The notes below the pieces were generated by a model. It saw only the letters and a list, made by a program, of their open reading frames with translations. It was not told where the DNA came from and made no database searches. A program made the translations under genes and the position numbers. A DNA stretch of 64,000 bases from Cytophagales bacterium Alg240-R148 (GTDB taxonomy: Bacteria > Bacteroidota > Bacteroidia > Cytophagales > Cyclobacteriaceae). The first letter of the stretch is position 1. Each line of letters starts with the position of its first letter. Below are positions 44,301 to 52,070 of the stretch, one piece after another. The stretch is from positions 124,001 through 188,000 of the forward strand of contig LS999828.1 of the NCBI GenBank assembly GCA_900537185.1, read 5' to 3'.

Positions 44301-46697
44301 ATCCACTTGATTGAATTCTTCCACTGTTCTGGTAGAATCTATGTAATCAAACACCTCCAACAAGTTGGTACTTCCATCGTTCAAAACAACGCCCAATCGA
44401 TTGGATGCCGATAGTTTCATATATCCTTGGGCACTATTTTCAGTGAAATTAGAATGAATGGACCCTTCGGATGAGTATTCTGGCCCTTGAACCCCTTGCG
44501 CAGTAATTTCAAAACCAACAAATGTATTGCTTCCAAATTCATGTACAATAATACTATTTCCAGTGCCCATCAAGCGTTCGGTAATGCCCGATTTAAGCAA
44601 TTCAGATCCTTTTAATAACCCACCATCCCCGTTATTCATTTTCACATCAAAAATAGCATACATTAAATCATACGATCCAATTCCGGTTCCATAAACATCT
44701 TGGGTAGTAAATATGTAATACAGTGTTTCATCTCCTGGAACAGGAACTATTAAAACACTTTGTGTGGCATTAACATCCCCTCCTAAAGTCAAGGCAAGAG
44801 GTGCGTCGTTCTTATCGTAAACAGTAACGCCATCCGTATATAAAATTAGATCTCCATTTTGATTGCTTATGGTAGCAACTCCCTCGGGTGCAACCATTGC
44901 CCCGGTTACAGGCCCTACAATTGGGCTGCTGGGATCCGTTTTGTCCGTGAGGTTAAAGTTGATACCGGCATTGTTTCCAAAATACCAAAAGTTGGCCCTT
45001 TGTTCTGTCCCTTTGTATTCTGTAATGGTGACACTTTGATAAGCCGAGCAACCGGTAGCATCTGTTGCAACTACGTAGTAAACCCCTGGTTCTGTTACCG
45101 TTGTCGATTCTCCATTGGCAGCTTCATGGCCCCATTTATACACTACAGTTCCGGAAGGAGTACCTGAAACTGAGGCAGTCATGGTATGCCCTGCTTCAAG
45201 GTCTTCTGGACATAGTTCTTCGTCTTGAATACCAGATATTTGAAGGTCAAAAGGGGTTAAATCTATGGTTTTCACCACTGGAGGCATGGGTTTGCCTCCA
45301 TAAAAGGCAGTCATGGTCACTTCTTGTGTGCCACTTTGTGTAAAAGTGAATATCGGGCTATAGGCGTTTGAATTTCCTTCAACCGGTGTCCCAAAAGACC
45401 ACAGAATACTGTCGGCAGCTTCCTGGAGTTCGGGATAAAATCCTATTGGATTGTTTTGACAAGACACTGGGTCGTGCGTGAAATCTGGTATAAAATAGAC
45501 CAAACCTGGATCAAAAGCAGGAAATTGATGGCCATCAATGGTAGGGTTGGTAAAGCCCACCGCCCTGTATTGTGTACCAGGAACGGCTTGGTCTATGGCT
45601 TCAATTTTTCCAACTCTATAATTGCCATCAAAATAAACGTGGTAAATGGCAGAATCTGGAGCAATTTGCAACCCGTAACTTCTTTGCACTGTAGCCGGTA
45701 AAACAGAGGTTAAAAACGAACCTGGATTGTCCATATCGTACTGTAGTACATCCCCTGTATTTACGCCATTTCCATGTTTGGACACATAGAGGTATTGCCC
45801 ATCATGGGACCACTCTGTATCATAAATTGCTTCATTTACAAAATCACTATTGCCGGAGTTCAATATGGCTTCTGAAAAAGCCAAATCGCCAGTTACAGGA
45901 TCCATGGTAATTATTTGAATATTTTTCAATTGGTCAGAAGGAGACACCGCTATGCTCAAACGCGCTGCATTGTAAGAGAAATTGGCTGCATTTAATGCTG
46001 CACCCAAGTCAAATTGATCGTAATACACAATGCCTGTATTGTCAATGTTCCAAACTACATAGGTGTTGCTGCCTCGTACTTGCGCCAACAGGTAATAACC
46101 AGAGCAATTATCGTTTTGAATTACAATCATCGCCTCTGCTGCAACATCAAAAGAAACTTCTGGAGTAGTCCCTCCATCGTTGTCATCGTCCCAAGTAATA
46201 CTCTGGTTTGTTGTAGTTACATCTCCCCAAGCTGGTGTAAAAGCTGGTGCCCCACCAGATTGGTCCATGTCCACAATCCCCCATCTTAAGGTACCTGCGG
46301 CTGCATTGGAAGCATTGTTGGTTATAATATAAAACTCATTGTCCAACCCGACAGCAGGGTTTCTTGCCAATACCACCGGTTGGTTGGCATCGGGGTTTGC
46401 AGTTAGCCCGACACCCGAAGGCATAGGCACATGGTTGGCATTGTACACTGTATTGCCATCGGAATAAAACAATAGATTGCCGCTATAAGAGTCTGTTGCT
46501 ACAGCGGCGCCCCCTCTACCTGCAAAAGCAGGGTGGTCATCTGCTTGGTTGGCCATGCCATCGCCCTTATCAAACCGGATGCCTTTATTGCTTTGGCCAA
46601 AATACCAATATAAATCCTGATAGTTTTGAGCTTGTGAAGTAAAAGCAACAATAAAAAGTAGAACAGTAAAAAGTATTTTCGGGTGTTTTATATTCAT
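41346..46697 (-). CDS. Giant T9SS cargo protein with PKD domain and CHU_C type B sorting domain
   Basis: Secreted protein of 1783 residues. After a signal peptide (cut near 23) come two related propeller-like regions. Copy one starts near residue 29 (WYFGQSNKGIRF, then NLLFYSDGNTVYNANHVPM) and copy two near 570 (WYFGNNAGINF, then DLILYTDGVTVYDKNDAPL). A PKD domain lies near 950-1000 (WDFGDGTTGTGETVTHTY), followed by several Ig/PKD-like repeats to about 1690. The last hundred residues form the CHU_C domain (FRPSSMISANQQFNVF, VFIFDRWGAMIF, LPVGTYVYLV), which directs type IX secretion and gliding-type surface attachment. Likely a surface adhesin. Divergent from the PorP/SprF gene. Confidence 0.88.
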   Translation of the reverse strand: MNIKHPKILFTVLLFIVAFTSQAQNYQDLYWYFGQSNKGIRFDKGDGMANQADDHPAFAGRGGAAVATDSYSGNLLFYSDGNTVYNANHVPMPSGVGLTANPDANQPVVLARNPAVGLDNEFYIITNNASNAAAGTLRWGIVDMDQSGGAPAFTPAWGDVTTTNQSITWDDDNDGGTTPEVSFDVAAEAMIVIQNDNCSGYYLLAQVRGSNTYVVWNIDNTGIVYYDQFDLGAALNAANFSYNAARLSIAVSPSDQLKNIQIITMDPVTGDLAFSEAILNSGNSDFVNEAIYDTEWSHDGQYLYVSKHGNGVNTGDVLQYDMDNPGSFLTSVLPATVQRSYGLQIAPDSAIYHVYFDGNYRVGKIEAIDQAVPGTQYRAVGFTNPTIDGHQFPAFDPGLVYFIPDFTHDPVSCQNNPIGFYPELQEAADSILWSFGTPVEGNSNAYSPIFTFTQSGTQEVTMTAFYGGKPMPPVVKTIDLTPFDLQISGIQDEELCPEDLEAGHTMTASVSGTPSGTVVYKWGHEAANGESTTVTEPGVYYVVATDATGCSAYQSVTITEYKGTEQRANFWYFGNNAGINFNLTDKTDPSSPIVGPVTGAMVAPEGVATISNQNGDLILYTDGVTVYDKNDAPLALTLGGDVNATQSVLIVPVPGDETLYYIFTTQDVYGTGIGSYDLMYAIFDVKMNNGDGGLLKGSELLKSGITERLMGTGNSIIVHEFGSNTFVGFEITAQGVQGPEYSSEGSIHSNFTENSAQGYMKLSASNRLGVVLNDGSTNLLEVFDYIDSTRTVEEFNQVDLGNAGLQIYGLEFGGNNKIFVTLRNPAGGGPSKIIEVQMETDPLDLLNPTRITGLTILQEIDYAGDLGAIQYAPNGQMLVAINGSGSLGEITLNDGLGLLSSFNENGFDLGGNTSALGLPNFIQSLGTPPQESAIVFADNCLGSPTIFNISIPNVLETYTWDFGDGTTGTGETVTHTYAAAGTYLVSVVVEACAGPIVTLPTPVQVTIFPPPVDPNVTDDSENPGTMLLEPNQFLCSTPLTLKAQDITADPTGTNFIYLWSTGETTRTIDVNVVGTYSVSITSLEGCPTIAQTIITDGRPIADLGPDQFICQNETGPVLDAFNASANPGDITYAWVVRNASNAIVNTANASSLQVDTSTPGTFSYEVSVTNNLTTCLISDVVVFQVNPVATTANLVVNNTSCGTSNGSFSVDVSTGAGESDFTVVGSSGTVAQGTIPSNSVNFGVGATLLAIDAYLLTITNNVTGCTTTETINISGLDGPLFTATLNCDVIDLVYAGGTSIGPMSFEVYENGDPTNTITTTRLSDNQIQLDDNSQIVGLSAIDVKVTDSQIPTCDAFFTITLVAPPSIGSHEVLYPDCAGQSSASVNLLNVVDPGGSTYTWSTTTGTVFTASPTVSADVEPGHDYTVRMENAGICIDYIFNVADYVTFTPAFTPGGTECDISRTLVADVGALSIGDFTFTWFDNGAIIGAGPTLTITTTGDYKVSAMHNVTGCTLETPEQNVVLFPPFTIDVSNTPACNDGSDFTIMATVFSTNMGAITYQWFNGTTELDGATSSSLVRNEPGDYSVEVSYGGSCSQTVSANLVLAEPTPSELDADYVFCFEDTEELKEINPGNFVAATWFDENNNVVSTDVVFTPDEPGEYTVVLVNANGCITRDGILVRDECIPVVEAPNAFRPSSMISANQQFNVFTRFIDEENFEVFIFDRWGAMIFHSDDPDFRWNGGYENNEGKMLPVGTYVYLVKYISAYHPEEGTKEKRGGVSLLR

Positions 46698-46909
46698 GAT
46701 GTAACTATATATACAGAATCAAAAATTAAAGTTAACCTTTATAAGAATACAAAACAATTGCTTTTGTACCTACTGATGGCATACAATAATTATGATTTTA
46801 ACGTTTACACTTAGGAAATATTCCAATATATTTATTTCTTTACATGAACAAGATATATAAATTACATCGTTATATACGATATAAAATAGATCAAGAACCT
46901 AATAAGTTG

Positions 46910-47944
46910 ATGAATAAACTCCGGTTAATTTTTATCGCCCTGCTTTTTCCTTTAGCAGCTTTTGCTCAGGACCCGCAGTTTTCTCAGTTTTATGCTGCCC
47001 CGTTGTACTTGAACCCCGCTTTTGCCGGTTCAACGCAATATACAAGAGTCGGAATGAATTACAGAAACCAGTGGCCTTCTTTGGACGCATCTTTTACTAC
47101 TACTTCTTTGTTTGCAGACCACTATATTGAAGACTACAATTCGGGTGTCGGCTTTTTATTTACTTACGACAGAGAAGGGTTAGCTGGATTAAGGTCAATG
47201 AATGTCTCTTTACAATATGCTTACCAGTTGAATATTACTGATAAATTATCGTTCCGACCTGGCTTTCAAGTTGGCTATGTCAACAGAAGTGTCAACTTTG
47301 ATAAACTTACCTTTGGAGATCAATTTAATGCCAATGGGCAAATAATTAGCCCGGTTACTGCCGAACAGTTTAACACTGGTTTGTCAAAAGGTTTTGTTGA
47401 TTTGGGCGTAGGAGGTCTTATGTATACAGAAAAAGCTTGGTTTGGCGTTTCGGTACACCATTTAACAGAACCCAACCAAAGTGTGATTGGTGAAAGCAGT
47501 GCCCTTCCAAGAAAATTTTCTTATCATGGTGGATACAAGATCATGTTAAAAGACGGTGTTATGGGACAGGGTTTGTTCTCAAGAAAACGCGAACGAAGTG
47601 TCACACCTACTTTCCAATATAAAAATCAAGGAGAGTTTGACCAACTTGACTTGGGTTTATACTTAACTTTAGAACCAATCATAATTGGAACATGGTACCG
47701 CGGACTTCCTATGAAACAGGTAGACGGGTTTGCCAATAATGAAGCCATCGTTATGTTGTTTGGTTTTACAAAAAAAGGAAAAGAAGATGTTTTAAATATT
47801 GGATACAGTTATGACATCACCATAAGCCAACTTGGTGCTTCCAGTGGAGGCGCCCATGAATTTACAATGTCTTATACTTGGTCCAACCGAGACCCTAGAA
47901 AACCGCCTAAAAGTAAAATGCGGATCCCTTGCCCAGATTTTTAA
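46910..47944 (+). CDS. PorP/SprF-family type IX secretion membrane protein
   Basis: Outer-membrane beta-barrel protein of 345 residues. A signal peptide ends at FAQDPQFSQFYAAPLYLNPAF, the classic PorP/SprF start. Repeated amphipathic strands follow, ending SYTWSNRDPRKPPKSKMRIPCPDF. PorP/SprF proteins are needed for export or attachment of particular CHU_C cargo such as SprB. The giant cargo gene lies 212 bases away on the other strand, so the two probably form a secretion pair. I chose ATG 46910 as it gives a normal signal peptide; the ATG at 46844 would add 22 non-signal residues. Confidence 0.88.
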   Translation: MNKLRLIFIALLFPLAAFAQDPQFSQFYAAPLYLNPAFAGSTQYTRVGMNYRNQWPSLDASFTTTSLFADHYIEDYNSGVGFLFTYDREGLAGLRSMNVSLQYAYQLNITDKLSFRPGFQVGYVNRSVNFDKLTFGDQFNANGQIISPVTAEQFNTGLSKGFVDLGVGGLMYTEKAWFGVSVHHLTEPNQSVIGESSALPRKFSYHGGYKIMLKDGVMGQGLFSRKRERSVTPTFQYKNQGEFDQLDLGLYLTLEPIIIGTWYRGLPMKQVDGFANNEAIVMLFGFTKKGKEDVLNIGYSYDITISQLGASSGGAHEFTMSYTWSNRDPRKPPKSKMRIPCPDF

Positions 47945-47972
47945 TTTTTTATTATACCTAAAACCAAATTTT

Positions 47973-48563
47973 ATGCCTTTAATAACCCCTTTATCTCCGG
48001 AGACCAATCCCGAGGTGAAAAAACTCGCCGAATTTTTCAATGAAACTTTAGGCTTTTGCCCGAACTCTATTTTGACCATGCAAATTCGCCCAGAAATAGC
48101 GGCTGCCTTTATCAATTTAAATAAAGCGGTAATGGCCAATAAAGGTAGAGTAACTAGCGACTTAAAAAGACTTATTGGTTATATGGCCAGCTTTACAGCC
48201 GGGTGCCAATATTGCCAAGCGCATACTGCACTTGCTGCAGAAAGATATGGAGCAACTGCAGAGAAAATGAACAACATTTGGGAGTTCAAAACGCACCCTT
48301 CTTTTTCCGAAGCAGAAAGAGCTGCCTTAGAATTTGCAGTTGCAGCTTCCTCTATTCCTAATGGTGTAGACGATACTATCAGCGACAACTTAAAAGCACA
48401 CTGGGACGAGGGAGAAGTTGTTGAAATTCTTGGCGTAGTGTCTTTGTTCGGTTATTTGAACCGATGGAATGACTCCATGGGCACACACCTTGAAGCCGAT
48501 GCCATTTCAACTGGCAATAAATATTTAAAGCCCGAGGGCTGGTCCGTTGGAAAACACCAATAA
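47973..48563 (+). CDS. AhpD-like carboxymuconolactone decarboxylase family protein
   Basis: All-alpha protein of 196 residues. ASFTAGCQYCQAHTALAA (72-89) holds the CxxC-x2-H motif (Cys78, Cys81, His84) of alkylhydroperoxidase AhpD-type proteins, which reduce peroxides with these cysteines. A second region SEAERAALEFAVAAS is also typical. ATG 47973 follows the PorP/SprF gene by 28 bases; upstream in-frame codons overlap that gene. It is closed by a strong terminator and is probably co-transcribed with the PorP/SprF gene. Confidence 0.83.
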   Translation: MPLITPLSPETNPEVKKLAEFFNETLGFCPNSILTMQIRPEIAAAFINLNKAVMANKGRVTSDLKRLIGYMASFTAGCQYCQAHTALAAERYGATAEKMNNIWEFKTHPSFSEAERAALEFAVAASSIPNGVDDTISDNLKAHWDEGEVVEILGVVSLFGYLNRWNDSMGTHLEADAISTGNKYLKPEGWSVGKHQ

Positions 48564-48571
48564 AATACAGC

Positions 48572-48594
48572 AAGCCCTTTCGAGGGCTTTTTTT
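48572..48594 (+). terminator. Intrinsic terminator with UUCG loop
   Basis: AAGCCCT (48572-48578) and AGGGCTT (48583-48589) pair around the very stable loop TTCG, followed by a run of T to 48594. It ends the PorP/SprF-AhpD transcript. The T-run reaches the stop codon of the convergent histidine kinase gene at 48593. Confidence 0.82.
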
Positions 48595-51500
48595 ATACCT
48601 CGACGTAAAAACTGGTCCCGCTTCCTATGGCACTTGTAAACCGCACAGAACCCTGCAACTTTTGCACTGCCTTTTCTACCAAGTACAAGCCCAACCCATT
48701 GCCTTCTGAGCGCTCATTGCCTCTAAAGAACATTTTAAATATTTGACCGTGGATGGATTCGTTGATGCCCTCTCCATAGTCTTCTACTTTTATTTCTACT
48801 TGTCCATTTTCTTTTGAATACATCTCCACAACAACGGCTGGATTATCGGCCAGATTACTAAAAGTAAAGGCATTTTCAATGAGGTGTATTAAAATAATGT
48901 TGAGCAATTCAGCATCTGTATGTACAACTAAATTGTCATCAATTTTAAGAATGAGGTCTTTTTCTCTGTATACCGGTATGCTGACCAACGAATCAAAAAT
49001 CAATCTCTTTATTTGATCTCCAGTCAATCCGGTTGGTTGGATCTCTTGATTTTGAATGGAGTATACGGTCAAAAGGTTTTTTAAAGTTCGTTGCAATACC
49101 AAAGTAGAGTTTTCGAATAGGTCATTGTACACCTTGAAAGTTTCAACATTCTCCTCATTTTTTGCAATTTGCAAAAGCCCCAGCATAGTTGAAATTGGCC
49201 CTCTTAAATCATGAGATGCCCGGTATAAAAAAGTTTCTAACTCCGTTAGTGCTGCATTCAATTTGGCGGTTCGAAGGTCCACTTTCTCTTCCAACCCTAA
49301 GTTGGTCAATTGCAGCTCTTGTTTTACTTTTTCTAAATCAATACTTTTAGTATTCAGGTCGTCTCTTTGGGCTTCGAGTTCTTCATTAATTCTTTCCAAA
49401 TCCACGTTTTTCTTTTCCAACTTCCCTTTTTGTTCGTTTACTTCAACAACCAAGGCTTTAATTTCTTCATTTCTTGTTTCAATTTCGTTGTTTTTGGTAA
49501 GAAGCAATTCATTTTGTTCTTTAAGTCGTTTGGTTTGTTTGATAACTTCCTTTTTCAAAAAGTGTTTCTGTTTCTCTAAAAACCCTACCCTAACCTGAAT
49601 AAAAATCAACACCACAGCCAATAGGAGCAGTACTAAAAATATTCTGAACACCATAGATTGGTACCAAGGTGGATAAACAACAATTACCAATTCTCTTTCT
49701 AAACCTTCCCAATTTAGGTTGTCCAGTGAAGCTTTGAGCCTAAGCGTATAAGTACCAGGGCTCAGATTGGAATAGTGTACATAAGGCCGTTCTGAATCGG
49801 TATACTGCCACTCTTGGTTCAGTCCTTCTAAAAAATAAGCATATTTCACATTGTTTTGACCGTTGTACAACAAACACGAAAAATTTATTGTAAATGAAAA
49901 CGCTGAAGGTGGCAATTGTATTTCTTTCGATTCGACAATGGATTTGGTTAATATTTCCTTTTCGTCGTAGCGCATTCCAGGCAAAATTTCCTGGTTGAAT
50001 ATTTTCAAATTCGTGAAATACGGGTTTACATTTTCAGACACTAAATCGATCGAGTCTGAGAAAAAATAACTAAATCCTTTTATACCTCCGAATAAAAAAC
50101 CTTTGTTTTTTAAACGAACACTAGATCGAGCAATGTATTCCTCCCCTTTATTTTCTTTTGGAACAATTAAGCGATTCGCTTTCCTATCGTATTTCACCAG
50201 GCCTTTGTAGGTACTAATCCATAAAAAATTGGCGCTTTCTCTTTCTATTGCCATCACCGCATTGCTTGGCAACCCGTCTGCAACGGTCAAATGTTTTTCA
50301 ATGGTCTTATCGCTTTTGATCAAATACAACCCATCCCCATTGACTCCTACCCACATTCTGCCTCCAGACTCTGGGAGCATGGTTAGAACAGAACTGCCTT
50401 TTGCACTGTATTCAACGGTATGAAATCCTTTCTCGTTTTTATATACTATGTCCAACCCATCGGTTCTTCCAACCCACAAATTTCCAATATCGTCCATCTT
50501 CATGGCCATTACGTCGTTGTTACCCAAAGACAGTGAGTCGGAAGCTATATTGGCATAACGAACAACACTTTCTGTTTCTACATTAAAATAACACAGACCG
50601 TCCCCCAAGGTAGACAACCACAAATTGCCTTTGTTATCTTCTAAGATGTCCCAGACATGAATGCTCGGAAAATTCTGTTCTGAGGGGTGGAACTTTTTAA
50701 ACGCCTTAGTTTTTGGGTTGTACCGCAACAACCCCTGTCCCCAAGTGCCCATCCAAATAATACCATCCGAGCTTTGGTGCAGCACTTTTACTACTCGTCC
50801 ATTTACAGAATCGATGCTTCGTTCTTTTAACAACGCTTTTTTTTGTTTATCAAATGTATATAGGCCAGTGCCATCGGTTCCCACCCATATTTTGCCTCGG
50901 TCGTCTTCTAAGAAAGATAAGATTTCAGTATTTACATTTCTGTTGTTGGAATTAACTTTGTACCGCTTGAAATATTCTTTTGCCTGTGTATTGTACTTAA
51001 AAACACCGAGCCGAAAAGTACCAAACCATAAGTTGCCCTGTTGGTCTTCAAAAATATCGTAAATAGGGTTTTTTACAATGGATTGTAGTTCGTTTTTATA
51101 GTTGTTGTACAATACCAATTGGTTGCTGCCTTTCTCTACAAAATACAGCGCTTCGCTCCCAATCCAAACTGTCCCATTTGCGTCTTCATGAAAAGACAAA
51201 ATATGATCATATTCTAAAGCACTATTCGATTTGTTAATAGACTTTATGGCATTAGTTTCTAGATCCACCCAATAGATTCCATTGATTTCTGTACCTATCC
51301 AAAGTTCCTTTTTATTTTTACTTACATAAAAACAAGTCGTTTTAGAACCAATCTCGTTTATCCAAGGGTATTGATTTGTTACTTTTTTAATACCTAAAGC
51401 TTTTTTCGATGCCCCTATTACGTCCAATCCTGAATTGGTACTTACCAATATGTTGCCATCTGGTAACAAAGTGGTTGTTCTGTTAAAGTCTCCTTTAATC

Positions 51501-52012
51501 TTAAAAGGGGGCTTTTCTTGAAAACTGTACGAACGGGCAACTTCTTTGCTGTCAATTTCTATGACCTCAATACCATCTGAAAAGTAAGCCACTAAAACTT
51601 CGTTGTCATTGATTTGTAATAAATCTACCACTTGCTTGCCACCATTGATGGTATCCAATGAAGGTTTTATAATAGAAAAGGATTCCAATTCTGTATTAAA
51701 AACTGAAATGCCATTGTTGGTGCCTACCCATACTTCATTTCCAATTGAAAGTAATTTATGAATGGTACTACTGCGCAACCCATTGGACGGCGTTCCTTCG
51801 GCGTAAAAGACTTCAATTCCATACCCATCATATCGGTTGAGGCCATTATCCGCTCCAAACCAAATAAAACCATATTGATCTTGTGTAATGGATTTCACAA
51901 AATTCTGCGACAAACCATCTTTCGTACTAAGGTGTTCAAAATCATAATTTTTTTCTTGAGGAAAAATTATGAGAGGCAGGAAAAGTAATACTAAAAGAAA
52001 CGGTTCTTTCAT
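48593..52012 (-). CDS. Beta-propeller/Y_Y_Y membrane histidine kinase
   Basis: Sensor of 1139 residues, related to the hybrid two-component systems of Bacteroidetes. After a signal peptide (1-18) come many two-component-regulator propeller repeats (IWFGADNGLNRYDG, LWIGTEINGIYW, IWVGTDGTGLYTF) to about 640, a Y_Y_Y domain near 690-765, one membrane helix near 785-808, a long coiled coil, a HisKA domain with SHDLRGP (His near 933), and an HATPase domain with N-box ENAF, VEDYGEG and GNGLGLYLV. No receiver or AraC domain follows, so its response regulator must be elsewhere. The ligand is probably a glycan or envelope signal. Confidence 0.87.
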   Translation of the reverse strand: MKEPFLLVLLFLPLIIFPQEKNYDFEHLSTKDGLSQNFVKSITQDQYGFIWFGADNGLNRYDGYGIEVFYAEGTPSNGLRSSTIHKLLSIGNEVWVGTNNGISVFNTELESFSIIKPSLDTINGGKQVVDLLQINDNEVLVAYFSDGIEVIEIDSKEVARSYSFQEKPPFKIKGDFNRTTTLLPDGNILVSTNSGLDVIGASKKALGIKKVTNQYPWINEIGSKTTCFYVSKNKKELWIGTEINGIYWVDLETNAIKSINKSNSALEYDHILSFHEDANGTVWIGSEALYFVEKGSNQLVLYNNYKNELQSIVKNPIYDIFEDQQGNLWFGTFRLGVFKYNTQAKEYFKRYKVNSNNRNVNTEILSFLEDDRGKIWVGTDGTGLYTFDKQKKALLKERSIDSVNGRVVKVLHQSSDGIIWMGTWGQGLLRYNPKTKAFKKFHPSEQNFPSIHVWDILEDNKGNLWLSTLGDGLCYFNVETESVVRYANIASDSLSLGNNDVMAMKMDDIGNLWVGRTDGLDIVYKNEKGFHTVEYSAKGSSVLTMLPESGGRMWVGVNGDGLYLIKSDKTIEKHLTVADGLPSNAVMAIERESANFLWISTYKGLVKYDRKANRLIVPKENKGEEYIARSSVRLKNKGFLFGGIKGFSYFFSDSIDLVSENVNPYFTNLKIFNQEILPGMRYDEKEILTKSIVESKEIQLPPSAFSFTINFSCLLYNGQNNVKYAYFLEGLNQEWQYTDSERPYVHYSNLSPGTYTLRLKASLDNLNWEGLERELVIVVYPPWYQSMVFRIFLVLLLLAVVLIFIQVRVGFLEKQKHFLKKEVIKQTKRLKEQNELLLTKNNEIETRNEEIKALVVEVNEQKGKLEKKNVDLERINEELEAQRDDLNTKSIDLEKVKQELQLTNLGLEEKVDLRTAKLNAALTELETFLYRASHDLRGPISTMLGLLQIAKNEENVETFKVYNDLFENSTLVLQRTLKNLLTVYSIQNQEIQPTGLTGDQIKRLIFDSLVSIPVYREKDLILKIDDNLVVHTDAELLNIILIHLIENAFTFSNLADNPAVVVEMYSKENGQVEIKVEDYGEGINESIHGQIFKMFFRGNERSEGNGLGLYLVEKAVQKLQGSVRFTSAIGSGTSFYVEV

Positions 52013-52035
52013 ATGTTGCAGGTGTCACTACTCAT

Positions 52036-52058
52036 AATTTAAGAAATATTCTTAAATA
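52036..52058. promoter_or_regulatory. Near-perfect AT-rich palindrome
   Basis: TTTAAGAA at 52038-52045 and TTCTTAAA at 52049-52056 are exact inverted repeats with a three-base centre; extending to ATAATTTAAGAA gives one mismatch. It lies in the 58-base gap between the barrel-protein stop and the propeller kinase start. It could be a regulator site or a weak hairpin; no T-run follows. Confidence 0.3.
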
Positions 52059-52070
52059 ATCTGCACTCTT

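Noticed and set aside
46698-46909. Possible promoters in the divergent gap between the giant cargo gene and the PorP/SprF gene
   Set aside because: Only partial matches to TAnnTTTG were found (for example TATATTTA), without a well-spaced TTG, so no promoter is claimed.
49263-49598. 111-residue plus-strand reading frame opposite the coiled-coil region of the propeller kinase
   Set aside because: Ser/Phe-rich composition is what the antisense of a Glu/Lys/Leu coiled coil gives; no start context or homology.
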